Source: Thalassia testudinum
Lineage: Eukaryota > Streptophyta > Magnoliopsida > Alismatales > Hydrocharitaceae
DNA length: 64,000 bases
Direction of reading: 5' to 3'
Assembly (NCBI GenBank): GCA_037157565.1
Contig: JAZHRO010000019.1
Span: 23,954,001-24,018,000 of the forward strand
Below, piece after piece: positions 21,712-33,700 of the stretch. The notes under the pieces were generated by a model, which searched no databases, had not been told where the DNA came from, and was given only the letters and a program-made list of their open reading frames with translations. Made by a program: the position numbers and the translations under genes. The stretch's first letter is position 1; every line of letters begins with the position of its first letter.

Positions 21712-24700
21712 GGCTCTTGGCTTTTTCTTCTTCTCTTTTTTCTCTCGTCTTTGTCCTCTTCTTTTTCTTCTCTTCTCTTCTCTTCAGTTCCTTTGTTCTT
21801 CTTCTTTTCTTTGTTTTTCTTCTTCAGCTCTTTGTCTTCTCCTGTTCTTTTTCTTTCTGCTGCGGCACCTCTTCTTCTTTCCTTCTTTTCTTCTTCTTTT
21901 TCCTTCTTTGCGGTGCCTGCTCTCTTTCTCTTCAGAGCGTCGTCTGATTTTTCAATCAGACGACTTAAGTAGCTTCTGCTACAGTGCGTCCTCCTGTTTC
22001 TCTCTTCTGTGTCTTTCTTCTTTTTCTTCTTCTTCTTGCAGTCCTTCTGCTTTGCTTCGAGCAGCCAAGGCTTTGGCTGCTTCTTTCTTCTTTATCTTCT
22101 CCTTCCTCTTCTGCAGTCTGCTTTCTCTTCTTCTTCTTCTTCACCTGCACACTCACACAGCTTGGTTAGAGGGCAAAAACCTAACTCTACCCTCCCTCGC
22201 GTCTCTCTCTCTCAGATTTCACTTGTAGGATCGCTCTCCCAGAGCCGCCGAGTATTCGGGTATGGGTCGTGCCCGGGTCCAGGCCCACCGGTGTGCGGTG
22301 GTGGGCGAGGAGTGCAGGTCGGGTATACGGGTCGGGCCAGGTCCACGGGGGGTGGTCGCGGACGAGGCCGGGTAAGCGGGTGAGAGGGACCTCACCCCGT
22401 GTAACTGAGGCGATAAGCTTACAGCACTTTTACAATTTATGCGGCTGCAGCGCGTCCAGAACTACCGAGGTAGGACTAAATGTCCCACCCCAAATTGGCG
22501 CCTGTAGCTGAGGAAGCTGTAGGCAATTGCGGCCGTTGACCGAGTCGATCCTTCGCTTTTAAGTCGTTTGTAGTTTAATGTGGTGGAAAAATCGACTAAT
22601 CAATTTTTAACAAGAAATAACCACTCGCAGAGGAGCGGGTCATATCCACAGGGAGACAATAACGTATTAAAATTCGCGCCACTTAAAAATGTTTGTTCGG
22701 AGTCAATTTGGACAAGAACCAAGCCAAGATTGCCTTTAGATTATGGTTTAAGCAAGAAATAATGCTGAAATGGCAATTATGAGAAACTACAGGATATTTT
22801 CCGCAATGCAGAGTGAATAGAATATGAATAAAATCTGGCAATGGCAGAAAATGTAAATTTTAATCAATGCTTTACTGTAGCAAAACAGGGGAATTTTTCC
22901 CCGTTGTCTTGCGCGACGAGGAGCCGATGGCCGGGCGCGGGAAGCTCGGAGGAGGTCCCTTGGATCAAGGGCTTCGAATCGGTGGTGACGGCGAGTCGCG
23001 CGGCGGCCGGAGGTGGCCGGACGAGCTCCGGCGGAGGTGCTGCAGGCGGTTGTGCGTGGGTGCGCGGAGGGTCTGCGGAGGGCGCTGCGGAGGGCGCTGG
23101 CGCGCGGAGGCGTGGCTGCTGTGGTCTGCAGGCGGGCGCTGGCGTGTGCGGTGGAAGCTGCAGAGGTCGGTTGCTGGCGGTTTGCAGATGGCTGTGCGTG
23201 GGCGCGCGGAGGGTCTGCGGAAGGCGCTGGCGTGCGGAGGCGTGGCTGCGGTGGTCTGTAGGCTGGCGCTGGCGTGTGCGGTGGAAGCTGCAGAGGTCGG
23301 TTGCTGGCGGTTCTGCAGGCGGTTGTGCGTGGTCGCGCGGAGGGTCTGCGGAGGGCGCTGGCGCGCGGAGGCGTGGCTGCGGTGGTCTGCAGGCGGGCGC
23401 TGGCGTGTGCGGTGGAAGCTGCAGAGGTCGGTTGCTGGCGGTTCTGCAGGCGGTTGTGCGTGGTCGCGCGGAGGGTCTGCGGAGGGCGCTGGCGCGCGGA
23501 GGCGTGGCTGCGGTGGTCTGCAGGCGGGCGCTGGCGTGTGCGGTGGAAGCTGCAGAGGTCGGTTGCTGGCGGTTCTGCAGGCGGTTGTGCGTGGTCGCGC
23601 GGAGGGTCTGCGGAGGGCGCTGGCGCGCGGAGGCGTGGCTGCGGTGGTCTGCAGGCGGGTGCTGGCGTGTGCGGTGGAAGCTGCAGAGGTCGGTTGCTGG
23701 CGGTTCTGCAGGCGGTTGTGCGTGGTCGCGCGGAGGGTCTGCGGAGGGCGCTGGCGCGCGGAGGCGTGGCTGCGGTGGTCTGCAGGCGGGCGCTGGCGTG
23801 TGCGGTGGAAGCTGCAGAGGTCGGTTGTTGGCGGTTCTGCAGGCGGTGTGGTGAACGGCGTGGACTGCAAGCGGTTGTGCGTGTTTGAGCTGAAGGTTGA
23901 CGGACGTGGGTGCGCTGAAGGTTCTGCAGGTGCGGGAAGGGGTCTGCAGGCGACTTCAGGCGTGTGCGGTGAAGTGAGCGGGTAACTTCAGACGTCTGGG
24001 AAATTTCCCAGACGTCTTAAGTTACTGAGAGGGTGGCTGATCAGTAGGTTGGTGACGGTGGTCGGCGATGATGGCGAGGGAGTTGCACGCTAAGGTGCTC
24101 ACGGTAATGCGGGCGAGCTCCGGATGGCGGTGTGGCCTGTCACACCACACGCCCACGGTGGTGGAGACTCGCCGCCACGGTAGAGGCCAGTAGTGTGGAG
24201 TGGAAGAGAGAGGATCTCTCTGCACAGTGGTGGGTCGGTGGCAGAGGCGGAGGCCTGCTGCAGCCGGCAGCTTCCGTGCTCCTTTTATAGTGTCTTGAAC
24301 AATTTTGAAATCAGCCGCCGACCAGATCCACCACATCCGCTCCCCCTTGAATGGCTTCATCACTGCAGCAGCCGGGCGTTGGAGCGGCAGCCAGTCGTTC
24401 TGAAAGAAGACGAATAAAGCAAATATTATTAAAATATTAGGGTTATTTATGTATAGACCCTCAACTTCTATGTTAATAAAAACAATATACCTAATTGGTT
24501 ATCTAATTAGATGAATGCTATTCTAAGCTAATTCTAAATGCACTTAAGATATGAATGCAATGTATGGATTATGTAATTAGATTAAAACTATTAATTAATC
24601 TATTTACATCCTAATTTATACTAAATAAATGTTAGAATTAACCTAATGTGTAGGCACTTAAATACTTAAATAGCCCACAACTATGGGCTAATCAAATACC

Positions 24701-27700
24701 CCCATGCCTAGTTTTTGCTAGTCCCTAGCAAAATTAAGCGAAACCTAGCACTCTAAGTAGACTAGTCAACTCACTTAGTCTTCCTTCAGAAGCATATTAA
24801 GTTCAGGTTCTAAACCCAAGGTTCCTAAGTAGTTGCTAAGTTACATACTAGGTCGGCTAAAGACGAGTTGCCAGCACAAGTTTCCCTGATTTCTGACTCT
24901 ACCCTAAAGTTTATTGATCCCTGAGATTAAAGCATCCGTGCTTGTGCATTGGTCCGAGTTATTTGAGTTAAAGGAATTTTTTTTTTTTTTTTTTTTTTAA
25001 TATATATACTTTTTTTTTTTTTGTTTGATTCTTCTAAGTCTAACCTCAGATCAGCTATCAACACAGTCTGTGTCGGATTCATTGTCCCCATTACCATACC
25101 TCGAAGGGTGCCTGGCTTTCGATGCTTCGAGATAGCACCGCCCATAACGACCCCAAGAACTCCTGGCAATCGACACTTCGAGATAGTATCGCCCATGGAT
25201 TTCTTAAGCGAATTCAGGCCTATGGCAATCGGCACTTCGAGATAGGGCCGCCCATGGTACCTGAACCGCGCAATGCGCTTACATGCCCCCAGTAGGATGG
25301 ATATCCTAAGAGACAAGCGCCGAGGAGGTAATATGTTACCATCGCATCCTCAAGGTGAGTATATACTCGACCTCTCCTGCGGCGGGAACTCTTCCAATCA
25401 AAATATGTTTTCAAGCCTTTCTTAAGTCAAAACTAGGAGAACCAAATCTCTTTTCAGAAATTAAGTTAATTACCAGACCAAGTGTGAACAATTTGGATGC
25501 TTGGGTTACACGGACCCGTAAACCAAAAGGTAGAATAAGACTCCAGGTACTACCCCACCTTTTAACTCAAACCCTAGCTTCCCTTCCTCAACCTCTTGAA
25601 GAATGCTCCGCAACTTAACTCCTACTTAAGTTTTTAAGTCCACAAAGGACCCTAAAGGTCTAAAGCTAGTAGCTTATTTAGCTTCTAAAGTTTGACCCTA
25701 GAATTAATTTAGTCTACGCTAGAGTTCTGATTTGCTTAAGAATGCAGGACTTAGCCAGTTAAGCTCAAAACTTTTTTTTTTAATATACAAATGTATGCAA
25801 TTATGCTATGTATATCCCCAAGTACACCCCCCCATGCCTAAAATCTGCAATGTCCTCATTGCATAGAAGGATATTACCTGGGTCAAAGCTGGGCTGAATA
25901 GCCGAAGAACCTGCAAATCAGGTTCAAGAATTGCAGAAATAGGCCCTAAAAATGAGCAAAGCAAAGTTGACATAGAAAATAGGTAACCTAGGATGTTGGC
26001 GAGCTGATGATGAATCCCGATAGCAAATGCTCGCCCAACTAAAATGGGAATGAAATCTTCCCAGGTCACCAGAAGAGGTTCTAAAGGATAAACAGTTAAA
26101 ATAACCTCCAAAGGGGTAGGGGTAGGATGACAAGGATCCTCCAAAAAGAATGGGGAAGGAATGGTATAGAGATAAACCCCCAGGGTAATGGACTGACTAA
26201 AGAAATCATCAATCCATACCCGATACTCCATTACAGAAAATATTGGTCTGTTATGCCCCCTAGTTAGAACAAAAATGAGCAATTCTCTAAGGCAAGGATC
26301 GTCTAGGGTGTCCAAGTTACGAGGTTGTGGGATGGCCATAAGATCTAGGTTGGGTTTAATCAGCTTGGTGTCCATCCCAAACACTCTTTCTAAATCCTCA
26401 ATTTCATCCCTAGCATTCCTTGCACCATCATGTGGATCTTCCTGCTCTTCATCAGGAGTCACAATTTCGCTTTCAGATATAAGCGAATCAGAGGGTGACT
26501 TCGAAGTGAATGAAGGCAGGTTGGAAGCAACAGATCTAGGGATTATCCTATCAATGTCATCCCCAGGTTTTTATTCTTTACTCAAATCTTCCCCGGAGTC
26601 TATATGTGAATCCACATAAATCTTAGAAATTGCTTCCAAATTTTCCATCATTTTATCATGAGGAGAAATATCATCAATGGGTGTGCCAAGGAAACCTAAT
26701 TTGGTCAAATTTGTGACATCCTCAGGGGCTAACTCTTCAAATAATACATAATCACCCTTAGTGTTACTCCAAATCTTGAATGTAGGTTCCTCATATAATT
26801 CATCTTCCTCCTTATCACACAATTCATCATGTACCCGAGGTCTAGAATCATTTAATATCTCAGCAGATCCCCTAGGGTGCTCTATCTGAGGTAAATTATT
26901 TACATTGGTTACATCAGACTCCTCAGATAGGTCAATTTCTTTAGGGTTAGGTTCCCTAAGGGTGGGTTTGAGTTCCATATCATGATCAGAAGGGAGGGTA
27001 GGATTAACAACTTGACTTTGACCCACTTCATCAAATGTCACGAAAATACTATCTGGGTCGAGGTCTTCCAATGGTACCATCATTCCCTTCTTTTGACTCC
27101 AATATAAATCAGGTGGATACTCAACCTTATCATCATCTTCCTCGGGTTGCCACCATTCTTCATCCAATGCATAGCTACTTTCATGTGTTTTTTTCTCCCA
27201 CCTAAAGTGTAGATCTCTTAAGGAAGTGTCATCTAATGGGGAGGTTTCAAAATCGATCCTCGAAAAGTAGCTATTTTCCCCAGAATTTCCCTTCAACTTA
27301 AAGTGTAGCTTTCCCACGGGAGATGCATCTATTGTAGAGGGGTGTACGTCATCGTCAATGGGGCAGATTGGGTGGCTAATTTCATCTCTTTCTTGTTGGC
27401 CTGCTCTCAAAGATTCTCCTAACAATTCACTCATTTCATTTTGCATTTTCTGTATTTCCATCTTCAAAGAGGAGAGGTCATTTCTATCATAAGAGAAGTC
27501 AGGCTCAGGCTTATAGTACCCAGGAGTGTTTGTCCAACCATTATAAGTTTTCAGGGAGGGTGGGTTGGGTATTTCTTTGGTATGTGGGATATTGGGCAAA
27601 GCAAATCCCTCTCCTGAGTTCTGCTCACTAATTTGGGGCTTAACTAGGCCAATACTCCTATAATAGGAGTAAAACGGATCCCAATGATTGTCATTATGTC

Positions 27701-30700
27701 CATCAAGGAATGGACCATCTCGGCGTCTGGGATCGAAGGATGCAGAGTGAGGGTGAGGGTGTGGGCAAGATGTGAAGGATGAAAATCAATGTGGTCCATT
27801 CTAACTCACACTTCAATCAGAATTCCCCAAGCAAGACACAATTCAAAAAGGACCTTTTAAGTCTTTCCCAATTTAGGCTTTTGATTTTAAGTCAGATTGC
27901 AGGTGACAATACAATTTGTTCAATCAATTTACGCGCCTATTGTCGACCTACGGCTCGCCTAAAAAGACCTAGTTGGAGCTTAGGTGTTCTTCCCTAAATC
28001 TCAAATGGTCAAGTAAATCCAAAGACAGAAGATCGAGGGATGCAAGTAGGCCTAAGCCTTCCTTTGAAGCTGTGCTTTCGCGGTGCTCCTCAACTACCCT
28101 CAAAAATCCGTGACAGGGTATCCCCCTCTTTGGATTTACAAAACCTTTGATCTCAAGTTCCGAACACTTCAAAATCCAACGAAAGGAGGGCTCTTGTCCT
28201 AGTATTTCCAAACCTAAGGAGTGTCTAGAAGCGTGCCGTGGTGCAAGTGAAATAAGTGTGCATACACTGTCAAAGATTTTGAACTTTGAATCGCACGCCA
28301 AGTTTGAAAATCAAATCCTTGGTTTTTAAAATGTCCTTCCTTTAATTAGTCCTTTTTCTAAAGAAAATATGTGACCACTTGTTAGATTTATTCAGTACAG
28401 ATTAGGTGGTCTTCGCATTAAATCCCAAATGCAATGCGTGATCAAAAATAGGATGCAAAGTAAGAGAATGCGTACCTTGCCTCCAGCGATCTTCGATGCA
28501 AAAATGCACGCAATGCAGAAAAGAAAATCTAGAGGCTGCTCATACAGACCTAAATGGTTCGTCCTAGGGCAGGCAACTTCTAGCACGCAGCTCGTTTTTT
28601 TTCTTTTTCTATTTTTTTTAGAACTACTTATGCACAAGCAAATAAAAGAAATAATAAAAAAAAAAAATAAACCTAAATCTAAAGAAAAGGGAACAGGCTC
28701 CCAAAAATTACCCAACACGGGTCCAAAACAAAATCGGGGAACAAACCCCTCAAAATTTGCCCCAGAACAAGGGTTTCAAACTAACTGTAATGAAAAATTA
28801 AGTCTTCAGTCTTAATTCTATTCTAATTAAATTAGCGATTAAATACAATGGTGTCCGTCGCATCCTCATCCTTCTCCTCCTTTCAAAATTGCTTGTCCAC
28901 TTCTCGTCTGGCGACGTCAAGGGTCGCCTCTCACAGTGGCTGATTCTTGCACAAAATTTCTCGCACAGAAAAGAAAATAATAGATGGTCAAATCTCTGTG
29001 CAATTGACAAATAATGAAAATAAAATTAGGCGAAATTATTGCGTCTGTTGCCTCCCCGGCAACGGCGCCATTTGACCGAGTCGATCCTTCGCTTTTAAGT
29101 CGTTTGTAGTTTAATGTGGTGGAAAAATCGACTAATCAATTTTTAACAAGAAATAACCATTCGCAGAGGAGCGGGTCGTATCCACAGGGAGACAATAACG
29201 TATTAAAATTCGCGCCACTTAAAAATGTTTGTTCGGAGTCAATTTGGACAAGAACCAAGCCAAGATTGCCTTTAGATTAAGGTTTAAGCAAGAAATAATG
29301 CTGAAATGGCAATTATGAGAAACTACAGGATATTTTCCGCAATGCAGAGTGAATAGAATATGAATAAAATCTGGCAATGGCAGAAAATGTAAATTTTAAT
29401 CAACGCTTTACTGTAGCAAAACAGGGGAATTTTTCCCCGTTGTCTTGCGCGACGAGGAGCCGATGGCCGGGCGCGGGAAGCTCGGAGGAGGTCCCTTGGA
29501 TCAAGGGCTTCGAATCGGTGGTGACGGCGAGTCGCGCGGCGGCCGGAGGTGGCCGGACGAGCTCCGGCGGAGGTGCTGCAGGCGGTTGTGCGTGGGCGCG
29601 CGGAGGGTCTGCGGAGGGCGCTGGCGCGCGGAGGCGTGGCTGCTGTGGTCTGCAGGCGGGCGCTGGCGTGTGCGGTGGAAGCTGCAGAGGTCGGTTGCTG
29701 GCGGTTTGCAGATGGCTGTGCGTGGGCGCGCGGAGGGTCTGCGGAAGGCGCTGGCGTGCGGAGGCGTGGCTGCGGTGGTCTGCAGGCTGGCGCTGGCGTG
29801 TGCGGTGGAAGCTGCAGAGGTCGGTTGCTGGTGGTTCTGCAGGCGGTTGTGCGTGGTCGCGCGGAGGGTCTGCGGAGGGCGCTGGCGCGCGGAGGCGTGG
29901 CTGCGGTGGTCTGCAGGCGGGCGCTGGCGTGTGCGGTGGAAGCTGCAGAGGTCGGTTGCTGGCGGTTCTGCAGGCGGTTGTGCGTGGTCGCGCGGAGGGT
30001 CTGCGGAGGGCGCTGGCGCGCGGAGGCGTGGCTGCGGTGGTCTGCAGGCGGGCGCTGGCGTGTGCGGTGGAAGCTGCAGAGGTCGGTTGTTGGCGGTTCT
30101 GCAGGCGGTGTGGTGAACGGCGTGGACTGCAAGCGGTTGTGCGTGTTTGAGCTGAAGGTTGACGGACGTGGGTGCGCTGAAGGTTCTGCAGGTGCGGGAA
30201 GGGGTCTGCAGGCGACTTCAGGCGTGTGCGGTGAAGTGAGCGGGTAACTTCAGACGTTTGGGAAATTTCCCAGACGTCTTAAGTTACTGAGAGGGTGGCT
30301 GATCAGTAGGTTGGTGACGGTGGTCGGCGATGATGGCGAGGGAGTTGCACGCTAAGGTGCTCACGGTAATGCGGGCGAGCTCCGGATGGCGGTGTGGCCT
30401 GTCACACCACACGCCCACGGTGGTGGAGACTCGCCGCCACGGTAGAGGCCAGCAGTGTGGAGTGGAAGAGAGAGGATCTCTCTGCACAGTGGTGGGTCGG
30501 TGGCGGAGGCGGAGGCCTGCTGCAGCCGGCAGCTTCCGTGCTCCTTTTATAGTGTCTTGAACAATTTTGAAATCAGCCGCCGACCAGATCCACCACATCC
30601 GCTCCCCCTTGAATGGCTTCATCACTGCAGCAGCCGGGCGTTGGAGCGGCAGCCAGTCGTTCTGAAAGAAGACGAATAAAGCAAATATTATTAAAATATT

Positions 30701-33700
30701 AGGGTTATTTATGTATAGACCCTCAACTTCTATGTTAATAAAAACAATATACCTAATTGGTTATCTAATTAGATGAATGCTATTCTAAGCTAATTCTAAA
30801 TGCACTTAAGATATGAATGCAATGTATGGATTATGTAATTAGATTAAAACTATTAATTAATCTATTTACATCCTAATTTATACTAAATAAATGTTAGAAT
30901 TAACCTAATGTGTAGGCACTTAAATACTTAAATAGCCCACAACTATGGGCTAATCAGCCGTGTGCGAGGCTTTCACCCCAGCTGCAGGGGCAGCCCTAGG
31001 TCGGACTGTGGCCGGGAGAATGGGTCTGTTTGGGGGGTCTTCAGGTGATGTGTGGCAGGAAATGAAGGGGGCGAAGCTGTGGAGTGGAGTGAGGGGAAGC
31101 TTCTGAGGTGATTGGCGAGGAGTAAGGGGGTCTGTGGCAGTGGGATGGTCTCGCCGGAGGGGGTGGTCGGAGTCGGAGCAGGTGGAGGTTGCGTGTGGGG
31201 GTGCGAAAGTACAAATTGATAGGGGGAAAGTTGAGAGGAGAAGGAGAAGCGTTTACCTAAGCTCTGGACGAAGAGGGGAAGGCGGAAGCATCGGCTCGTA
31301 CCTGCCGGAGCTGAGGAAGAAAAGGCCCTGAAAGGGGAGAACGGCGACGAGGAGGCAGGCGAAGAGTGTCGGCGGGTGCAGCGCGACACAGACGAAAGGG
31401 TTAGGGGAACCCTGCTGCAGGTAAGGTAGCAGAGCGACAAGGAGGAGATGGTCGCCGGAAGCTGCAGGCCGTCTGTCGGAGCTGGAGAGGAGGAAGTGGG
31501 GGGGGGTATTCTTTGTCAGAAACAGCTTCCTCTCTTCAGCAGGTGGAGGCGGCTTGTATAGAGGTGAAAGCGGAGAGGTGGGCGGAGGGAGGCGACGTGC
31601 CTCCCTCACCGGAGGATGGCCGGAGTAGGGACCCATACCTTTCGCGCGTTCGCACGGAAGGTATGGGTCGCCGTAGAGACCATGGAGGTGTCCCTGCGAC
31701 AGCAGACGTCGCAGGGAACCCCCGGTTGACAGGGCAGAGGGCCTCCCTCACCCTGCGCGGCGTCATGCTCCGCGCAAAGTCGTCGGAGCATGGCGCTGCT
31801 CAGGGTTTTGCAGGGAGGACCTAAATGCAAAGAACGAAGAAGACTTAGGGGTCAAAATGCGAAGGTTTCAAAAGTTGAGGGTCAAAAAGTAATAGATGAG
31901 GACAAAAATGCAAAGTCAATCAAGAAGGTCTCTTCTTAAGCTCAAGTTTTTATGCATGACTAAATGTGACCTAAGGATTTTAATGGTGAAATTTATTTTT
32001 ACATCAGACTTTGTTTGACCGGTCAATTTACAAAATCCAAATTAAATCGTTAATTGGGCATGGTTCTCAATGTAGGTCAAAGTGGGTTCCTAAGGTCAAA
32101 TTGAAGGTTCTAAACCCTAGAGATTATTTTTCTATGAATTTTAGAGGGTTTAGTCGATTTTTTCTTTGCCTCGAACCTCGTGAATTGAAGTGGGTTTGTT
32201 TTAGGGTTACAGGATGTCATTTAATTCCTTGGAGTTGCTGTAGCCCTAGTTAGATCAACTCATCCCACTTTCCTTCTTATTAGGTCAGTTTGACCTACGT
32301 TTGGACCTTAAGTTACCCTGTTTACAGATTGTGTTGGTGAAATTACATTTTTACCTCTTAGTTCCTGTTTTCTTCATAAACTCAGAATTCTCTGAGTCAA
32401 GCCTTTCTATAAGTTATGTAGGAGCTTTTTCTTGCAAATCAAGGTTAGATGGTGCCAGTTTAGGGTTTATGACGAGGTTCTCATCACTCGCTATCCATAT
32501 ACGAGTGTACAAATCAGTAATACGAGCGTTGCTTGATGCTTGGGCATACATTTTCTTAAGGGCTGTCCAAATGTCATATGTGCTCTTCTTGTAGAGCATG
32601 TTCGAGGCGATGAAGAGTTCCATTGAATTTATGAGCCAGTTCATGACTGTGTAATTCTCCTTCTCGTACTTCTTTTTCTTGTCATCTGTTTGCTCTGGTG
32701 GCTTCTCAAGGAGAATACTAAGTTTCTCTTGTTCTCCGACAAATATTTTGAAGGCGCGAGCCTATAAGACATAGTTGGAGGCACAATGTAACTTGATGGC
32801 TGTTTTGGAGACAACTACCTTACTTTCTTTTGGACTCAATGTGGCATCACCAACCGTCTTGGAAGCTTTGGTTATCTATTGTCTTCTCCGCGTAAGGCAC
32901 CGTATTTGTCGAGGAAGACTCTCCGGAGACAAAAGTCACCTATGTGCGGTTAAAACCCATACACGACAAGAGAGCTTAGACCGTTGGTTCTGATATCATG
33001 TCAAGATTGGCACATGTGGAGTGTGAAAGCTTTCTTGGAATGTGGGACAATAGTCCAACATGGGCTGTCCATGTGAGATCGAGGAGAGAGGGAGTAGTAG
33101 TCGATGGCTGCTTGATGGTGATTGGTTGGTTGAGGTTGATCGGCTGCTTTGGTGGCCGGTTGCCAAGGGTGGCCGGCTACTTGGAGAAGAAAAGAGAGAG
33201 AAGAGGAGTTTTGGAAGGTTGGAAATATTATTTTAATGTCTAGATTGGCGCACATGGAGTGTGGAGGCTCCCTTGGAATGTAGGAAAACAACCCAACAAG
33301 GGCTGTCCACGTGAGATCAGGGGGAGAGGGAGCAGCAGCCGATGGCTGCTTGATGGTGATCGGCTACCTGAGGTTGACTGGTTGCTATGTTGGCAGGCTG
33401 CCAAGGGTGGTTGGCTGATTGGAGAAGAAAAGAAAGAGGAGAGGAGTTTTGGAAGATTGGAAATTTTATTTCTAACTTAAGAGATTACAATGGGAAGATT
33501 CTCTTTGTATAGAGATAATTTATCCCATAAAACAAGAAACAAATCTTATGAAGAACAAATCACTAAACTAATTCCTAAAATAACTTTTTCTAAAATCAAC
33601 TTAATAAATAAATAACTTGCAAATTAAGCAAATGATCAAACTTGGTCTCTAAGACCCAAAATTGGTGGTCCTATGGGTCCACCTGCTGCTGCTACGTGGC

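Larger units (their letters stand above)
22537..24694 (-). repeat. LARD 3' LTR (longer copy)
   Basis: Contains six minisatellite units, an extra 12-bp step near 23082-23100, an intact 28-bp palindrome (23990-24017) and, on the - strand, TATAAAAGG at 24281-24289 as the likely core promoter. The minisatellite and palindrome are downstream of that TATA box, so they would be transcribed. Confidence 0.85.
22537..30956 (-). mobile_element. Young LARD-type non-autonomous LTR retrotransposon, 8420 bp
   Basis: Perfect 5-bp duplication GCCGT (22532-22536, 30957-30961). LTRs 22537-24694 (2158 bp) and 29073-30956 (1884 bp), TGACCGAGTC... to ...GGGCTAATCA. Apart from tandem-repeat copy number (274 bp) they differ at about ten positions (counted by eye). 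The primer site at 29055-29071 is antisense to the 3' end of tRNA-Asp, so the element reads on the - strand. The internal 4378 bp has no protease, RT, integrase or RNase H, only one long interrupted frame of unknown family. This fits a LARD, mobilised in trans by an autonomous Ty3-type partner (inference). With about 0.5% LTR divergence and the commonly used 1.3e-8 substitutions per site per year, insertion was about 0.2 million years ago. Confidence 0.9.
21521..32486 (-). mobile_element. Solo LTR C (2541 bp once the nested LARD is excluded)
   Basis: Perfect 5-bp duplication CTCGC (21516-21520, 32487-32491) inside X1 gag; both flanks continue that gag. Ends are TGGTGTCGTCG and TTCTCATCA. Parts are 21521-22536 and 30962-32486. 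The start (TTGTAGTATAGT, then a GAGGTCGAACTTAGGGAG box) resembles the starts of the LARD LTR and solo LTR D, so all three are read on the - strand. A (GA)n run sits at 21680-21708 and a long C/T-rich tract at 21715-22150, which produces spurious Phe/Ser-rich frames. No internal domain: a solo LTR, or less likely a very short element. Confidence 0.8.

Noticed and set aside
21644..22228. Frames rich in Phe, Ser and Leu resembling membrane proteins
   Set aside because: Direct translation of a long C/T-rich tract and a (GA)n repeat inside solo LTR C; no domain, and overlapping frames are open in the same way.
23151..23830. CRISPR-like repeat array
   Set aside because: Head-to-tail units with no unique spacers, in a plant LTR.
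22841..23985. Frames of 200-370 codons on both strands in the GC-rich block (and again at 29323-30247)
   Set aside because: They are translations of the 131-bp minisatellite. The unit is not a multiple of three, the frames are open on both strands at once, and the same peptide repeats in every frame. They lie in LTRs.
31253..31830. Several 75-127-codon frames on both strands
   Set aside because: GC-rich part of solo LTR C; overlapping frames on both strands, no motif.
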